Shown: piece after piece, positions 1-14,560 of the stretch
How positions within the stretch are numbered: the first letter of the stretch is position 1
Layout: every line of letters starts with the position of its first letter
Source of the DNA: Plasmodium brasilianum
Lineage: Eukaryota; Apicomplexa; Aconoidasida; Haemosporida; Plasmodiidae
Length of the DNA stretch: 64,000 bases
Direction of reading: 5' to 3'
NCBI RefSeq assembly: GCF_023973825.1
Contig: NC_090120.1
Coordinates: 186,001-250,000, forward strand
Notes under the pieces: model-generated
Told to the model about the DNA's origin: nothing
Database searches by the model: none
The model's input: the letters and a program-made list of their open reading frames with translations, nothing else
Made by a program: the position numbers and the translations under genes

Positions 1-339
1 ATACTAGCTATATAGTACTATTTCTACAAAAAAATAAATTATTCATATACATATTTAATTTTTATCGAAAATAATATATTGTTTATGTGAATTCATGTAT
101 AATTTCTGAAAAAAAACTATATTTTGCTGTTCTACAAAAATTGTTTTATTTATTATTATTTTTTTTAATTAAAAGTATAAATTATATGTTTTACTATTTC
201 TAAAAAGTTACCATATTTCAATTGATATGTAATGCCTCCTCATCAATGATAACAAATATAAATAGTTATATAGCAGCAATATAAATATATATGTTATACA
301 TAATACAATAATTTATGTATACAATTCGATAACTTTAAT
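1..339. other. A+T-rich intergenic DNA, nothing recognised
   Basis: Low-complexity A/T sequence with stop codons in all frames. No telomeric or subtelomeric repeat unit can be seen at this edge of the window. Confidence 0.6.
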
Positions 340-875
340 ATTATATGCGATACTCCTAAATATTATGTTATTAATCGAAGCTGCGTACACTCCTTAAAAT
401 ATGTTAATGTATTACGTTAATGCGGACGATCCGAACAATATTCAGTTCTAGTAATATCCTCATTCGTTTGTTTATTGTTACAAAAAGAAGCACCTTCTTC
501 TACTGTTGTGTAAGAATTCATCTTTTTATTTTCAATAACTGCATTAACAATTATTGCAGTATTTTTTTTTATTTTTCTTTTTGTCTAGCACTATAAATTA
601 TTTTATTCAAAAGTAGAATGTTCTACTCGATACCTATAATGTGCTACTACACGAACTTACAGTTTTAATAGTGTTGTATATATAAATATTCAATTTATTT
701 AATACTAAATTTCATGATCTGTATTTTTCTTCAACATTCAACAAGAAAAAATATAAATATGTACAACAAAAATCGCCAATACAGTTAAATGGTTCTGTAA
801 AATATAAAACATATTGGGATGATATCAGCTATTATATAACGTGTACAGTACAAAATTATGATTTAAAAATTATCA
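340..875 (+). pseudogene. PIR-like gene remnant (membrane segment and C-terminal tail)
   Basis: On the plus strand a hydrophobic stretch FSITALTIIAVFFFIFLFV (about 529-585) follows a Ser/Thr-rich segment (EAPSSTVV) and ends at a TAG at 586-588. A lysine-rich stretch at about 740 leads into a tail containing SYYITCTVQNY. This is the layout of the 3' end of Plasmodium PIR genes: a membrane helix, a basic stretch, then a tyrosine-rich cytoplasmic end. In-frame stops before the helix (511-513) and after it show the copy is dead. The relic at 29.5 kb has the same helix and tail, which supports a common coding origin. No 5' part of the gene was found. The PIR assignment rests on layout and tail similarity only; an STP1-like or other single-TM surface gene is possible. 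Confidence 0.4.
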
Positions 876-3800
876 ACAATATATATGTTTGTACATATAA
901 AATAGAATCCTGAATAATTTGAATGGAATGTATATTAAAAATAATAAAAAAAAAAAAAAGTTATAATTATTCTTTTCAAAAATATAACTACAAATATAAT
1001 AGTATATGAGTATTATTCTTATATAATAATAAAAAATTCATATAGAAAGATCCATGTAAAAAGAATAACAAGGTAGAAAAAAAAAAAAAAAGTAATAAAA
1101 ATACAAATATGCTATGCAAAATTAAGACTAATAGAAACATAGAAATATAAATAAGAATTAATTTTAATTTGATAACTAATATCCATATTAATGTTCAACA
1201 TCATCATGGTATAAATAATATTTACTATATGATATTACCCCAAATAATATAAAAATTGATATGTAATAAAAAGGACAATTTAATAATTGAATAATTTTAA
1301 CGATCGCTGTATCCGTACTAGATACACAGAATAATAATTAAAAAATATATATAATTTCTTAATACTAATGATATGTTATACGTTAAATTAGGATTAATAC
1401 ACAAATAGTAATTTTTACAATATGATAATTAACTGTTAAGAAATGTAAAATATTAGGGAGCTCAAATTTGAAAACTTCTTATCAGAACAATAGAATTTTA
1501 TAAAAAATAAATTTTACATAGTACGATCTTTTTTAACAGAATAATACGAAAAGATACTAATTAAAATATAAAAATAAAACCACATGCTTTACATTAAATA
1601 ATGCGCATATATATAATATATTTTTTTATTCGTGAAAGCAAATTATGAAAATAAGCTTCTTTTTTAATATGATACAACTATATATTTATCTGTATGACTA
1701 AAAAATTTTCAGTGAAATTAATACCTAATTACTATAAAAATAAATTATTTTATTTGGTTTTTCATATACCTTGCAATTTAAGTGCTTTTTCAACAGAATA
1801 ATATGTTTATAATAATGAACTCTAGTTTGAATATCAAGAACTGCAACATTAAATACATAAGGACATATTTTTAATAAAACACACCACAGTTTTTACATTG
1901 TCTTTTTGTACATATTAAATAAGAAAAAATTATAATTTATTATTTAAACAATTATAATATACTAAATGCATTTATATTTACATATTTTTCCGATAACATG
2001 CTATAATACTTTATATTCATATAGCATTACTATTAGCTTATATTATGTTAATATTTTACTTAAAATTATATCTATTTTTAGGTTAAATATTAGATTTAAA
2101 ATAAGAATACAAATAGCATAATAATAATATTATTAACGAAAGTTCATTAATTCATATTAATTGTTATTATTATTGTATTATTTTTAAATAAAAAAACAAA
2201 ATAAAGTACAAAATTCTGTATTATGCAAAAATTATAATGACACGCTAAAAAAGATAATTAAAAACAAATAAATGTTGAAAAAAATATATATTCAAATATA
2301 TTTATGAAATATTAAGAAAAAACAATTTTTATAAATATTTTATAACTAATTTAAGCAGTTCTTTTCAAATTATTTCAAATATTTCAACAGATAATATGTT
2401 GTTTTTTGTTTCCATATATTAATCTACAATATTATGTTCATTATATATATTATGCTTATATAGGTTTATATAATATATACAAATGCAGAATGCAAAAAAA
2501 ATATATTTTAAAACATAATAAATTATTTTTATGTATAATCCATTGTATATTGTTATTAAATAACATATTTTAAAAAAAAATGGAATAATATATAAGAGAT
2601 TAAAAATAAAAGAGCAGGGCTACAAACAAATATATTTTATAAAAATAAATCAATGAATAAAAAAAAACAATTAAAATATAATTCTTTATTTTAAATGATT
2701 TATTAAAGTTTACCATATTAACGTAATTTTATATGTAAAGTAATTTGTTACAAAAATTTATAGTATATATTCTTTTTTATTTTCTGATCATCCTCTATAT
2801 CATACATACTTGTAAATGAAACATTAAAATAATGTATAATATATATATATTATTATATAATAGCGAACGTTATTAGTAATACGTTTAAATTTTTTTTCTA
2901 TAACACTTAAGTAATCATGTCTTAAAAAGTATTAGAGATAATGATTGAACTTTTTTATTTTGCATACCAAATAAATATTGATTATCATTAAAAAAAACCT
3001 TCTATATAATTATATGAAGGAATGAACAAATATATATATTATATATTTTTAATCTGGTTATTATAATATATCTATAAAGAATTACAGAAAAATAATAACA
3101 AAATATTATTATTTTTTGTTTTATCAAATTTAATTATTATGTTATCGTTTTTAATTAAAATGTTATAAATTATTTTTTAAATTTTTCAACCGTATTGTAC
3201 AGCTAATTCTACTATAATTATTCCTTATATTTTTGCGTATTTTGAAGTATCCAAACATTTATTCATTAATAAATACAACTAAATATGTTTCTAATAAGTT
3301 ATATGTTCGTCCAAATGATACGATTCATATATAATAGTAGTAGTAAGCACATTAAAATGAAAATATATGTATAATAAATTGTTCTATATTAAAATTATTC
3401 AATGAAATTATATATACTATAAATAAGGAATTTTTAGATAATAGACATAAATATAATATAGAGTGGCACAATCATATTTTAATGATAACAATATTTCGCA
3501 ATTATAGCATCAATGCAGTATAATTTATATATTATTAATTTTCATTCGTATATACAATGCAGTAAATATAAAAATATTTTAACAAGAGAAATATATATTG
3601 CTCTATATAAAAAATAAATAAAAAAAATAAAAATAAAAACATATTCTCAGTATTAATAATAACTTAGTTTAAAGATCATTTTTTTTATGAAAAACGTAAG
3701 AATTAAAGAAATTATTTACTTTAATATAGGTAATAATATCTATCTATATATATTAGTACTAAGAAAAAAGAAAAAACAGTAATATACAGATCAAAAATAT

Positions 3801-4196
3801 TTTTGTAGAATATCATTTATATTACATGTCGATGTAACTAATACATACTGTTTTATTGTTAATATTTTGGCTTATTTTTATAAACGTAATATTCTTTTTA
3901 CATAATAATATATATATAACTGTTAATTAATATTAAATTATTGTAATGATATATCTCCAGTTGTGATATATTTACATAAGGTAAAAGAAAATAAGGAGTC
4001 TATAAAATAAATATTAATCTATTCGATTAAATTATTGTTCATATATATATTCTTATGTAAAAGATAATTTTGTAATTTATTTATATTTCGATTTATTCAT
4101 TAAAAAATTTCCTGTAGGTAAATTAAAATATCTAAATTTGTATTATTCCATCAGATTCTTATATACAACCAACTAAACTATTAATGTAGAATAATC
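876..4196. other. A+T-rich intergenic DNA upstream of the STP1 gene
   Basis: No open frame with recognisable protein character on either strand. Poly-A and poly-T tracts and TA runs are frequent, for example near 940-960 and 1075-1092. The last part presumably contains the promoter of the STP1 gene that begins at 4197, but no specific element was identified. Confidence 0.55.
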
Positions 4197-6828
4197 ATGG
4201 ATAACTGTTTTTCCTCGGTAAGAAATAATGTCTTTAGTACTCTTAAAGTTATGCATAATTCATTTATTTTTGATAAAAAAATGATAACATATCCAACTCA
4301 AAGGTTAATATTTATATAAATAATAATAATTCTGTTGAATATAGTATTATAGTTCATGGGGTTCACAGAATATAATGCTCTCTCGCTTGTTAGAGTTTAG
4401 AACTATTGAAAATGTAATAAAACAAAAAACTAGATCCTTAATTAATGAGGATGATAAAAATAATTTTAGAAATGTATGCTTTTATTTGGCTAATTATCTA
4501 ATTGCAAACAAAAATCCACCACGATATTATGAACTATATAGAGTAGCGTGGAAAGGAACACTATATAACAGGTTAAAAGATTACTATAAAAAGCTCGATA
4601 AACATGGAGGATGCCCTTTGATTTTAGAGGAAAAAGATAAAAATATTTTAGAATTAAAGTATGAACAAGCAGATTTCTGTGAAAAGAAAAATGAATACCT
4701 AGATGAAATACAACGATTAAAAGGGGAACTACCAAGTAATTCTGATAAGTATTTATGTAGATGTAATGAATATAATGAATGGATTGAACAAAAGAAAAAG
4801 TATTTTGAGGAAAGATCAAGCCTTTTTGGAACATGCTACCAAAAAACAGACCAAAATAAAAAAAAAAGACCTTCAGAATTTATATGCGATCTAACGAATC
4901 CAAAAACCTTCGAAAAAATATCTGATTGCCAAGTCCCATATAAATTATCACCGCGTGAAGCTGCATCTGATATCTCAGAAAAAGATTCACAAACAAAAGG
5001 GCAAGAAAAACATGAAGAATCAACTATGTTACATGAATCACCAAAACATGACAAACAAACTCATCCTACAGGGAGAACTGGAACTAAAGGAGTAGATCAA
5101 GATTCAGATCATAATCAAAATAGACAAAAACCTCAACAAGAACTGGATCCTCCATTTCAACCCGAACTACAAACACACGAAGATGTATCATCACTTGAGT
5201 TTTCACCTAAGGAAAATGAACCTAATACTGAAGATTCTTTACGTTCAGAAACACTATCAATTAATGCACACCCTGATTTATCTGTAGCTGTAACAGATAA
5301 ATCTGCATCATTTTCCCCAGCTCCATTAGCCACAAAATCAGAAAATTCTTTCGAAATATCTTTATCTTCTCCTACATTATCAACCTCCCTCTCAAGTACT
5401 TCAAGTTCAACTGTGCCCTCTGAAATTTCAGGTAACAGTAATGCTACCTATTTTTCTATTTTAGAAATAACTACATAAATTAATATATATATTTAAAAAC
5501 CATTACAGGTACAACAGGAAAATCGGTAACCATACACATATCATCTATATTAATAAGCTTTTTATTTATTATTGTATTTTCTCTTTTTATCAAAGTAAAG
5601 AAAATCCTATGAATTAAGAATATGATAAACATTTGATTATTGTAATATTTTATTTTGTAAAAATTTTTTTTATATGCTGCAGTACGCCTTATTACGGATG
5701 TTGAAAAAAAAAAAAAAGATAAAAAAAAAATATGTAAAATTCCTGAGAATATTAGTACCTTCATCCTATACCAGAAGAAGTGAACATCTAGCACAGGGTT
5801 ATTTAGAACACCCCAAATATGGTGATGAAGAAATCATAAAAAAAATAAAAATACATGAATGTAACATGATCAAGAAGGTAAATACGTTAAATCAAAAAAA
5901 TGAAAGGACTAAAACTATCATAGAAGTACATTTGGAAGTACTTGAAGCGTACAGAAAAGAAGAATGGGAATGCAAAAAAGGAGAATTTTTAGAAATATGC
6001 CTAGATGTATTAACAAAAGAAAGATATGGAACTCATTCTAATTTAACAAATGATGATCTAATAATGAAAAACGTTAAAAGTTGCGGTCATATTGAAAAAC
6101 AAAAAATCTTATGGAACAAGTGGATAGAAAGACATAAAAATATTTCTGATAAATTTAAAAAAGTTGACTGGTTTAATAATTTGAAAAATGACTGGAAAAA
6201 AGAAAAATCATACATAAAAGAAATGGAAGAATTAAAAAATAAGTCATCGAATGAATATCAAAATATTCTGTTCTTGGAAAGAGAGAAAGATGTATGGAGG
6301 AGGTGGATATCAGAAAAGGGAAAGATTCTAAAACAATATATTGATCAAAACTGGTTTAAAGAATTATCAGAGCTTAACCAGAATATGTTAGATGAATACA
6401 AAAATGAAGAAAAAGCAAATTATGTGTCACTAATAAATATAGAAGAATTGGAACACGGAAAAAATTATGAAGAATTATATAAATATATAAAAACAAAATT
6501 ACTATCAAAACTTTGTATATTAGTACTTATGACAATATTAGAAGAATGCAAAAAAGAAGATTATATAGAAGATAGAGAATTACATTTAGATAGTTCCATA
6601 AATGAAAGGAAAATTAAAAAAAATTCAGAAAAAATACCAGAAATTTCAGATAAATTTATTGAAAAGTATAGTAACGTTTATGAAAATAGCAAAAATAGCA
6701 ATATTCATAATAATATAGAGGAGAACTTCAGGGAAGAGATGAATGATTGGATAGGAGAAGAAGCAACATATGTAAATTCCATAGAAAGTGTGAGTAATAT
6801 TGACAAATATTATAACAGTTCATCCTAG
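4197..6828 (+). CDS. STP1: STP1 surface protein (four exons)
   Basis: A SURFIN-related variant surface protein, expected at the surface of the parasite or infected red cell. Exons inferred from GT/AG sites and frame: 4197-4217 (MDNCFSS), 4369-5431, 5509-5594, 5683-6828; 771 residues. The N-terminal domain has the family's spaced cysteines and core (NVCFYLANYLI, YYKKLDKHGGCPLILEEKDK, ADFCEKK). It is followed by a hydrophilic Ser/Thr/Pro/Glu-rich stretch (about residues 200-360). Exon 3 encodes the only membrane helix (VTIHISSILISFLFIIVFSLF). Exon 4 encodes a Lys-run followed by the tryptophan-rich cytoplasmic domain (YVKFLRILVPS, ILWNKWIERHKN, DWFNNLKNDWKKEKSYIKE, DVWRRWISEKG). Introns are 151, 77 and 88 nt and all phases join correctly. 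The last exon opens with a 14-A coding run. It appears intact and is the only complete plus-strand gene in the window. If exon 3 were not spliced at 5595, translation would stop at 5610. Confidence 0.9.
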
Positions 6829-9800
6829 AAATTGATACGAATATATTCAATAGTTGCTTAATATAAATCTGATATCTATAAAACAATCTTCCTAAATTTT
6901 TTCATACCAAAAGTAAATAACGTATAAGAAGAATGTGAAGTAACGAATAATGTAAAAAAGAAAATAAGTCATAAAATATAAAGTAGGGAATGCATTTATA
7001 TTAAAAATATTTCAATGACATATAGCTTCTTCTCTTTTTTATGCATATGTTTAATAACGTTGTATTATAGCAGACTCAATAAAATAAGGAATTAATATAT
7101 ATATTAAATGTAAGAACATTTATTTATGATATTTAAAGCAAAGTTCTCTTATTTTTCTCCTTAATAAATAATTTCTTACAATAATATATTAAGATATATA
7201 TTGAAATTTATATCTTATATTTTTAAATTGCATAAATTCCATAAATTTTTTGGTATTTTTCAGAATAATACATATTGTTATGCTCTGAACAAGGTTCTCA
7301 CAAATGTAACATTGTAAAGTAGATTATAACCCTATATAAGCATTTTATTACATATTTATTATTTTATTTTTTAATATTTTCTCAATTTTCCTATATTATT
7401 AATTTGTTTAAACTTATATTTATTAATTAAATTTTATAATTCACGACAATATAATATTATGTATTTCTTAAAAGGAATTAATTTTTATTATGTTTAATAA
7501 AATTAACATTTATATTACTCTAAAATAAAAAAGAATGATCACAATTCTTTTATAATTTTATTTGGTTTCACGTTAAAATACGCAGTTACACGTTATACTG
7601 AACGGCATATATTGATACACACAATCTAATATAAAGATTAATTAATTTTTTATTAACCTAAATGAAATTTTAAAAATATAGTTATTCTTTTATTAATAGG
7701 TAATACGGAAATAATGCATTTTTAAAAATTAAATATATCATGCAGTTATATAACACATATAGCGATAGTATATTACATTCTATATTTTAGGTACTTTATG
7801 TTTACAAAAATAAAAAAAAAAAGAAAAATATATATGTTCTCCGTTTTTTTGTTAATTATTTTTCACATCTAAGATATTCTGTTACCTAAAGTGAAAGATT
7901 ATAATATTTTGGATAACTTCAAAGTATAAATATTGTTTCTAAACTAATTTAAAAATACATTTATAAAAAATGTTATAGTTTTAACACATATAATTGTATA
8001 TTTATAAATTCGTATATACGTATATACATATATATAATTTTTTTTTTAAGAGTAGAAATCTAAAACATTTTTATCACATGAAGATCATTTGTTCATTTAT
8101 TAATTTCTAACTTATTATATTCAAAATGTATCATGAATAAAAATGTGCAATGAGTTAAATAACTTTTTTCACATAATGAATCTAGTAATTCATATGTTAT
8201 ATACAAAATTAAAAAAAAAGGGAACTTTCATATGTTATTTCTTGTTCACATTAATGAATTATTTTATTGGAACTAGTTTAAGGATCATTTTGTGATATTA
8301 AGAAATGAACTGACTAATGCCAATTAATAATTCACATAAGTATAAATGTTTTTTAATAATTAACAACTTTATCGTTAGAAAAATTTATGAAAATTTATTT
8401 TTCTTACATAGTAATTTTATTGTTTTAAAAAAATAAAAACTCTTTAATCATATAATAATATGCTAGCTATTAATAAGTACCCAGAAACACAGAATTTAAA
8501 ACAAAAATATTATGAAGTTATTTATTTTTTGATTTTTAAATATGAAAAATACTTCCTTTAAATTTATATATATGCATAGTCAAACTATATCCAGAATTTA
8601 TTCATAAAAATAAAGGTATATTATTTTAAGTATGAATTTATTATATATTTAATAAATATATATAATAAAATTAGTAACATACATCAAAAATATCAATTCA
8701 TACATATTTAATCATCTAAATATATAAACAAAAATTTTTTTACCAAGCTGTATTTATATATATAAACGAAAAACTTAAATAAACGTAGTAATGTACGATT
8801 AATATAAACTCAACAAATGTATAGGACTATATTTTATATCATTCGCTATTGATTCTTTATATATCAGAAAAATTATATAAATCGGAAATATATTTATAAT
8901 ATATTATATTATATGATTGAATTACAGTACATAAATAATTGCCAAAAAAATTAATAACTTTATAGTATTATTTTATAAAAACAATATATTTGATTTTAAC
9001 TAATAATATATTCACCACTTCGAATTATCATTTCATTTTTTATAGTACATAATCTTGATATCATTGTTCTAATGTATTTTAGTTAACTCATTTTTTATAT
9101 ACTTTACATATGTTTTCTTATTATAATGAAAAATAAACAATAATTTAACGTTAAAGTCACATTAAACTGTCAAATAATTATGTATATATAATTCTTTATA
9201 ACAATTTTAATATTTATAATATTATTGTTAATTTTTTTTTTTTAAAGTATATCTTTTATATAAATCAAGAGAATTTTATAAATAAATTTTTGTTTGTTCA
9301 AATTTATATTTTTACAACCTTTTTTAAGGAATTTTTTTTTTTGCTATATCTATCTTTGTTTTTATTTTTATTTCAATATATTACGTAAATTTTCAAAGAA
9401 AAATTATTATTATATCTATAATTTGTCCTATTTGCTATAATACATTAACTGAATGTAAACAAACATTAGTCACATATAAATTAGAATAATTTTTCATTAA
9501 TAAATGTATTATTCTGAAAATTGAAGTGTTTTAGATATAAAATTAAATCTATAATATTATTCCTATAAAACACTATTCTTTATTTGAAAATTTTAATTTC
9601 GCCAGATAATATTGTTTGGTCACTGGTAAAATAAATACACCTGGAAATTACTTTTTGCATATTATAAATTTAAATGATATTTAATTTTCATTTATTAATT
9701 ATACATATATAAGTGAATTCAACATTTTATTTAATTTATTTTTCTATTCCGTGTCTAAGTTCCTTTTTTTCTTTATATTCCATAACAGTACACAATGTTA

Positions 9801-10712
9801 ATATAAAATATGGTTAATTAGTAGTGATATACATATTTTAAGCATCATATATATCTTTATTCTTTTTTATAAATATATGATTATATTCTCAATAAATAAT
9901 TTTCTAAAAGATGCATAATTATTCATTTGTTTTTTTATAATACCTCAATTATCAATTTTATTCTTTTTATTAATTTTTTATATATATTTGTGTACAAGCA
10001 GTATATATGTACTTGTGTAAATAAAATGTTTTTTTTTTTTTTTTATTCTGTATGTCTTCAGTAATATATTTTATCCGGAACAACATTATAAGATAATTTT
10101 ATTATACTTATTTTTACAATGTGACCTTTTTTACTCTAACGGTGTAAATCACATTTTAGAAAAAAAACATCCATATATTGCTAATATAATATTTTATGTT
10201 CTATAATAAAAACAATATAGGTAATAAAAAGTAAAAATACACATTTATTGTTAACAAAAAAATGAATAACACAATTTTCTATTAATTCCCAAAATAATAA
10301 TTTTAAATTAACAATATATAAAAACAAAAATTATAGTAGTTTATTTCAGTTATGAATTATCACCCATTAATAAAATTCCACTAATTTTCCTATTATGCAT
10401 TAATTTAATCCATATAAATGTATTTTTAATGAAATTCTATTTAAATGCAATGATGTACATACTAAACCATATGATTAAGTTTAAAATAAGTAACACTTTA
10501 TAATACAAATTAAAAAATATTAAAACATTGATAACCACAAGCTAGGAACATATATTTTTTTCTTTTATGCATCAGAAAGATTATACATCGATATGCGCAA
10601 TTATAAAAAAAAAGCAATATATATATATGCAATAAGTACATATGTAAAGATTATACAGTTATTACCTTATATTAAAGACTTATATATATAACAAATATAC
10701 TTATTATTCATT
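6829..10712. other. A+T-rich intergenic DNA between convergent genes
   Basis: Gene-free spacer between the 3' end of STP1 (+) and the 3' end of the 10.7-kb gene (-). Only short, low-complexity open frames occur, and there are T-runs near 9230-9245 and 10029-10044. No recognisable relic was found. Confidence 0.55.
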
Positions 10713-11683
10713 TTACCTTTTCTTGAATTTAATTTTTTCATATTTTTTAACTTTTTTATGGTAATAAATAATACCTGATATAATTGTAACTCCAAGAATA
10801 AAAAAAGATGTGAAATATATTAGCGTACCAAAAAAACCTGGTATATAAATATAATAATTTCCCTTACTTCCACTTATTTGTTCTATAGGCTGGAAAAAAA
10901 AAGAAACAGATTCATTCTTCAATAAATTCCGTAAATTTTCTGCCCAATTGTTTGAACATGTAAGACTCATTATATAATAAAACCCACGTAATAACCCATA
11001 ACCAACAGATAAATCTAATATGAGCCCTAATGACAAAAATAAAAACAATAATAAAGGTATAACAAATCGTAATCCGTATTTTTTACGTATTATTGTTTTG
11101 TACAACTTATCACTAATTATCTTGTTTTTCTCAAGAAAATTCTGATAATCAAGTTCTTTGAATATTTTTTTTTCAAGATGTGAATATTTTTTTGTTTCAA
11201 ATATACAAGACTTATTTTTCATAGCTTTTCTATAACCCGATGCATGTTCTGATAACAATCCATGTGAATGTTTATTCTTTGCGTTGGTTCCTTTTTCAGT
11301 ATTGTAGATATTATTTTTTTCTTTTATTCCATAATTTGTTACATCTTCTTTTAAACCTGTAATACTTTTTTCTATATTGTTCTTACAATTTGCTAAAAAT
11401 CGATAAGTTCCTGTACGTAATTTTCTATAAACCATGTATCTCTCATTAAAAAATCTTTTAAACCCTCTCTAAAAAAACAATTTTTATATAATTATTATTA
11501 TAAAAATATTTAATATCATGCCAAAAAACAGAATTAATAAAAATAGAATACATTTAATATTAATAATTAAAATATTTTTGAATAATATAATCATACCAGA
11601 TCACTGTTAAGATGGCACATCCAAGATAAAAATACAAATAAAAAAATTTTAATAAATAAAATTAACTTAATTTTTTGCTCCAT
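10713..11683 (-). CDS. fam-l/fam-m superfamily exported protein, LEKKIFKELDY subtype (two exons)
   Basis: Exon 1 is 11597-11683 (29 codons: a hydrophobic recessed signal, MEQKIKLILFIKIFLFVFLS, then WMCHLNSDL). The donor is GTATGA, the intron is 128 nt, and exon 2 is 10713-11468; 280 residues. The PEXEL-like element is YRFLAN with Arg at residue 52; position 5 is Asn, not Glu, Asp or Gln. The subtype signature KYSHLEKKIFKELDY is at about residues 123-137. Membrane segments lie at about 164-182 (FVIPLLLFLFLSLGLILDL) and 240-265 (before the conserved HKKVKKYEKIKF tail). Family knowledge: P. malariae has hundreds of two-TM fam-l/fam-m genes of unknown function, thought to be exported to the host cell. 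The start is the only ATG in frame with the signal core, since the ORF upstream of it is A/T low complexity. It looks intact. Which formal family name applies is uncertain. Confidence 0.88.
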
Positions 11684-14478
11684 TATATATATTTTTAATA
11701 TTTTAATATATTCATTAAACAAAATATTAAAATTAAAATTAAAAAAATATTTTCCTAAGATATATAATAATATATTTTTCATTTATTTTTTCGTTTTTTT
11801 TTTTTTTTTTATATGTAAATAAAATGCATATAAGTATAATGGTTTTTACAAAAGGGACAGAGAAAAAGACAATAAAAAAATATTAAAAAAGTAATATATT
11901 AAAATTATTTATATAAAACTAATTTACACTTAAATAATTTAAAATGATTTGACTAATGAATATTTAAATATATAAATTATTTTGATTTTTTTAGAATGGA
12001 AATGTAGTTAAATTGTAACTCTATCAACTCTTTTTGAAATAAAATAAAAAGTAAATATAATGTTTATTAATATTTTTAAATATTAATCTCGTATAGAATA
12101 GGTAGAATATAGGATACAGATAATACAGAGAATATATTGTATTATATAATGAGATAATTGTAAAAAAATTTAACAAAGTATTCTGTTAATATAATTTTTA
12201 AAACATTATATTTTGGAAAAATTGGTTATTATTCTTAATAAATATTAATTATTATAATATTAAAGTAACGGTGTTGGTAAATTAATGAAGAAATACATTA
12301 TTAAGCATATTATGATATATTAATTATAGCATTTTTCCTTACAATAGTCTATAATATATTTAAAAAATATAAATAGAAATTATATAAAACGTTATATATT
12401 TTAAAGGTAAATAAATTATCACTCATTATTTTTATTTATAATTTTAATGTTTTAAAATAATTCTACTTAATTTTCTCAATTTTGTTCTTACTTATTTATA
12501 TATAATTAAAAGAAATGATCTCATAATATAATAAAAGAAAAAATAATAATAAAAAGTAGTTGTTCCTCTGTCAAATATAATGTTATAAGATAATTTTGTT
12601 TTATAAATTCACATGTCTAAACTTTCAATAATTATGCATACTCATATTATTTGTTACTATTAATTTATTATAACATAGGTATTCAAGTAATTTTTATATA
12701 ATGGAAATAAATAAAAAATTACATAATTGTAATAATAATATAATAAATATAACTATACTTTAATTTTATTGTAAATAGTTATAATACATAATTTTAACGA
12801 TCTTAATCATACAATTCTTACATAAAACAATTTTCTACCAATGAAAATGAACCATTTTTCATGAATAAACTTAACCTGACACTCTAATATATAACGGCAT
12901 TTCTCATTATTTATATTATGATAACTTAATTTTTATAGATATTGTACATTTCATTCAAACAAGTGTTAAGAGAAAAACACGGTTTTAAAGAATTAATAAG
13001 ATAAATCACTAAATATAAAAACAAAATATGTTATAAATTACTAAAAATAGAGCAAATATTTTAAAAATGATACTATAAATCTATGAAGTAACATGAACTT
13101 AGAAGAAAATAAAAAGTAAATATGCGCAAAAAGTAAAAAAAAAAATTCTTAAAACTATATGTTATTATGAATAATTTGTTTTTATATATAATTATAACAT
13201 TTACTAAATTTAATATAAGTTTCCAAATAAATTTTTTCACATATGTTATTTTTCTTTTTATTTTTTTCTTATATATATTTCTATTACTTTTTCTATATAC
13301 CTTCTTTTTACTGTACTTCCTCAAATAATATGTTATGCTTTGCGTCCATTTAAATTTATTCAGTATTATAATTTTTATGTACTATAAGTAGCATAAAAAA
13401 TTTATTTTTATTTTTTTTTTTATATACACATCTAATTACATAAAAATGTATTTTTGTAGAAAATCCAACAATAAAACAAAAAAATATAAAAAACTATTAA
13501 ATGTTACTTATTTATACAGTAATTACTATATTTGGATATAATCTTAATTTAAATGGGATAATTTAGTTAGAACATTTTTTTTTTGTACATTTGGTTAAAA
13601 GAAGAAAAAAGAAAATTTTAAATATTATAATACTTAAGTATAATAACATGAGGAAAATAAATATATGTACTGTAATCCTTTTAACTTTTTTTTATAATTA
13701 TAACTTTTATTTATATATATATTTCACCATATATCTTATAATTATTTTTCGTCATATAATACATATTGTTACAGTAATCTAAGAAAAAAACTTTTACTTT
13801 ATATACTTAAATATTTATAAGTATAATTGATATTCTCAAAAACATCTGATGAGATTTTATATAGAAGGGCACTTGATATAAAATATTAAATCACGAATAA
13901 CATTATGTAAAAGATGGTAATATCTAGCGGAATTATTGTATTGCTTTGTTTCTATTGTCAATAGTGCAAACAGATATTTTTCTTTTAATACTTTTTCATT
14001 ACATATTCAAAAATAAAAATATTTTATTTTCTTTTTAACAATCATTAGAATTAATATAATTAGATATGTACCAAAAGAGTAAAATAAATGTTACATAAAA
14101 CCTGTATTATAATATAAATTAAAGAATTTTTAATATGAATATAATTTTTTTAACTAAATTCAAAATTATAAGCTATACCTTAAATTTTTGAATTCCAAAT
14201 TTGAAGAGAAATAGATGTAGAACTTTCTACTTTGTAGATAACATATTAAAATGTATGCTTAATATAATATCATAAGAACATTCTGTATTATGTTATAAAA
14301 TATACGCTTAATATTCCCCAATGTATGTAAAATATATTTGTACTTTGTACCACTATACTTTGATGAAGAAACTGAACGAAAATAATAGAACTTTTGCATA
14401 AAAATGTAAACTGATGAAAAATTTAGAAAAAATGAAAAAAAAAAATATGTAAAATGAAGAGTTCATATATATAATTGA

Positions 14479-14560
14479 AAAAAAATAAAATAATTAATAA
14501 AATAAAAATAATTAATAAAATAAAAATAATTAATAAAATAAAAATAATTAATAAAATAAG
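14479..14560. repeat. 18-bp tandem repeat, about four copies
   Basis: The unit ATTAATAAAATAAAAATA recurs exactly every 18 nt (ATTAAT at 14493, 14511, 14529 and 14547). It lies in gene-free DNA, so it is a simple minisatellite and not part of a protein repeat. Confidence 0.9.

Noticed and set aside
5480..5794. Minus-strand frame opposite the STP1 membrane exon
   Set aside because: Shadow of the STP1 exon 3 to exon 4 region; the plus-strand gene explains it.
13073..13324. 83-residue open frame on the minus strand, Lys/Ile/Phe-rich
   Set aside because: Low-complexity A/T translation with no motif, no signal exon partner and no paralogue in the window.
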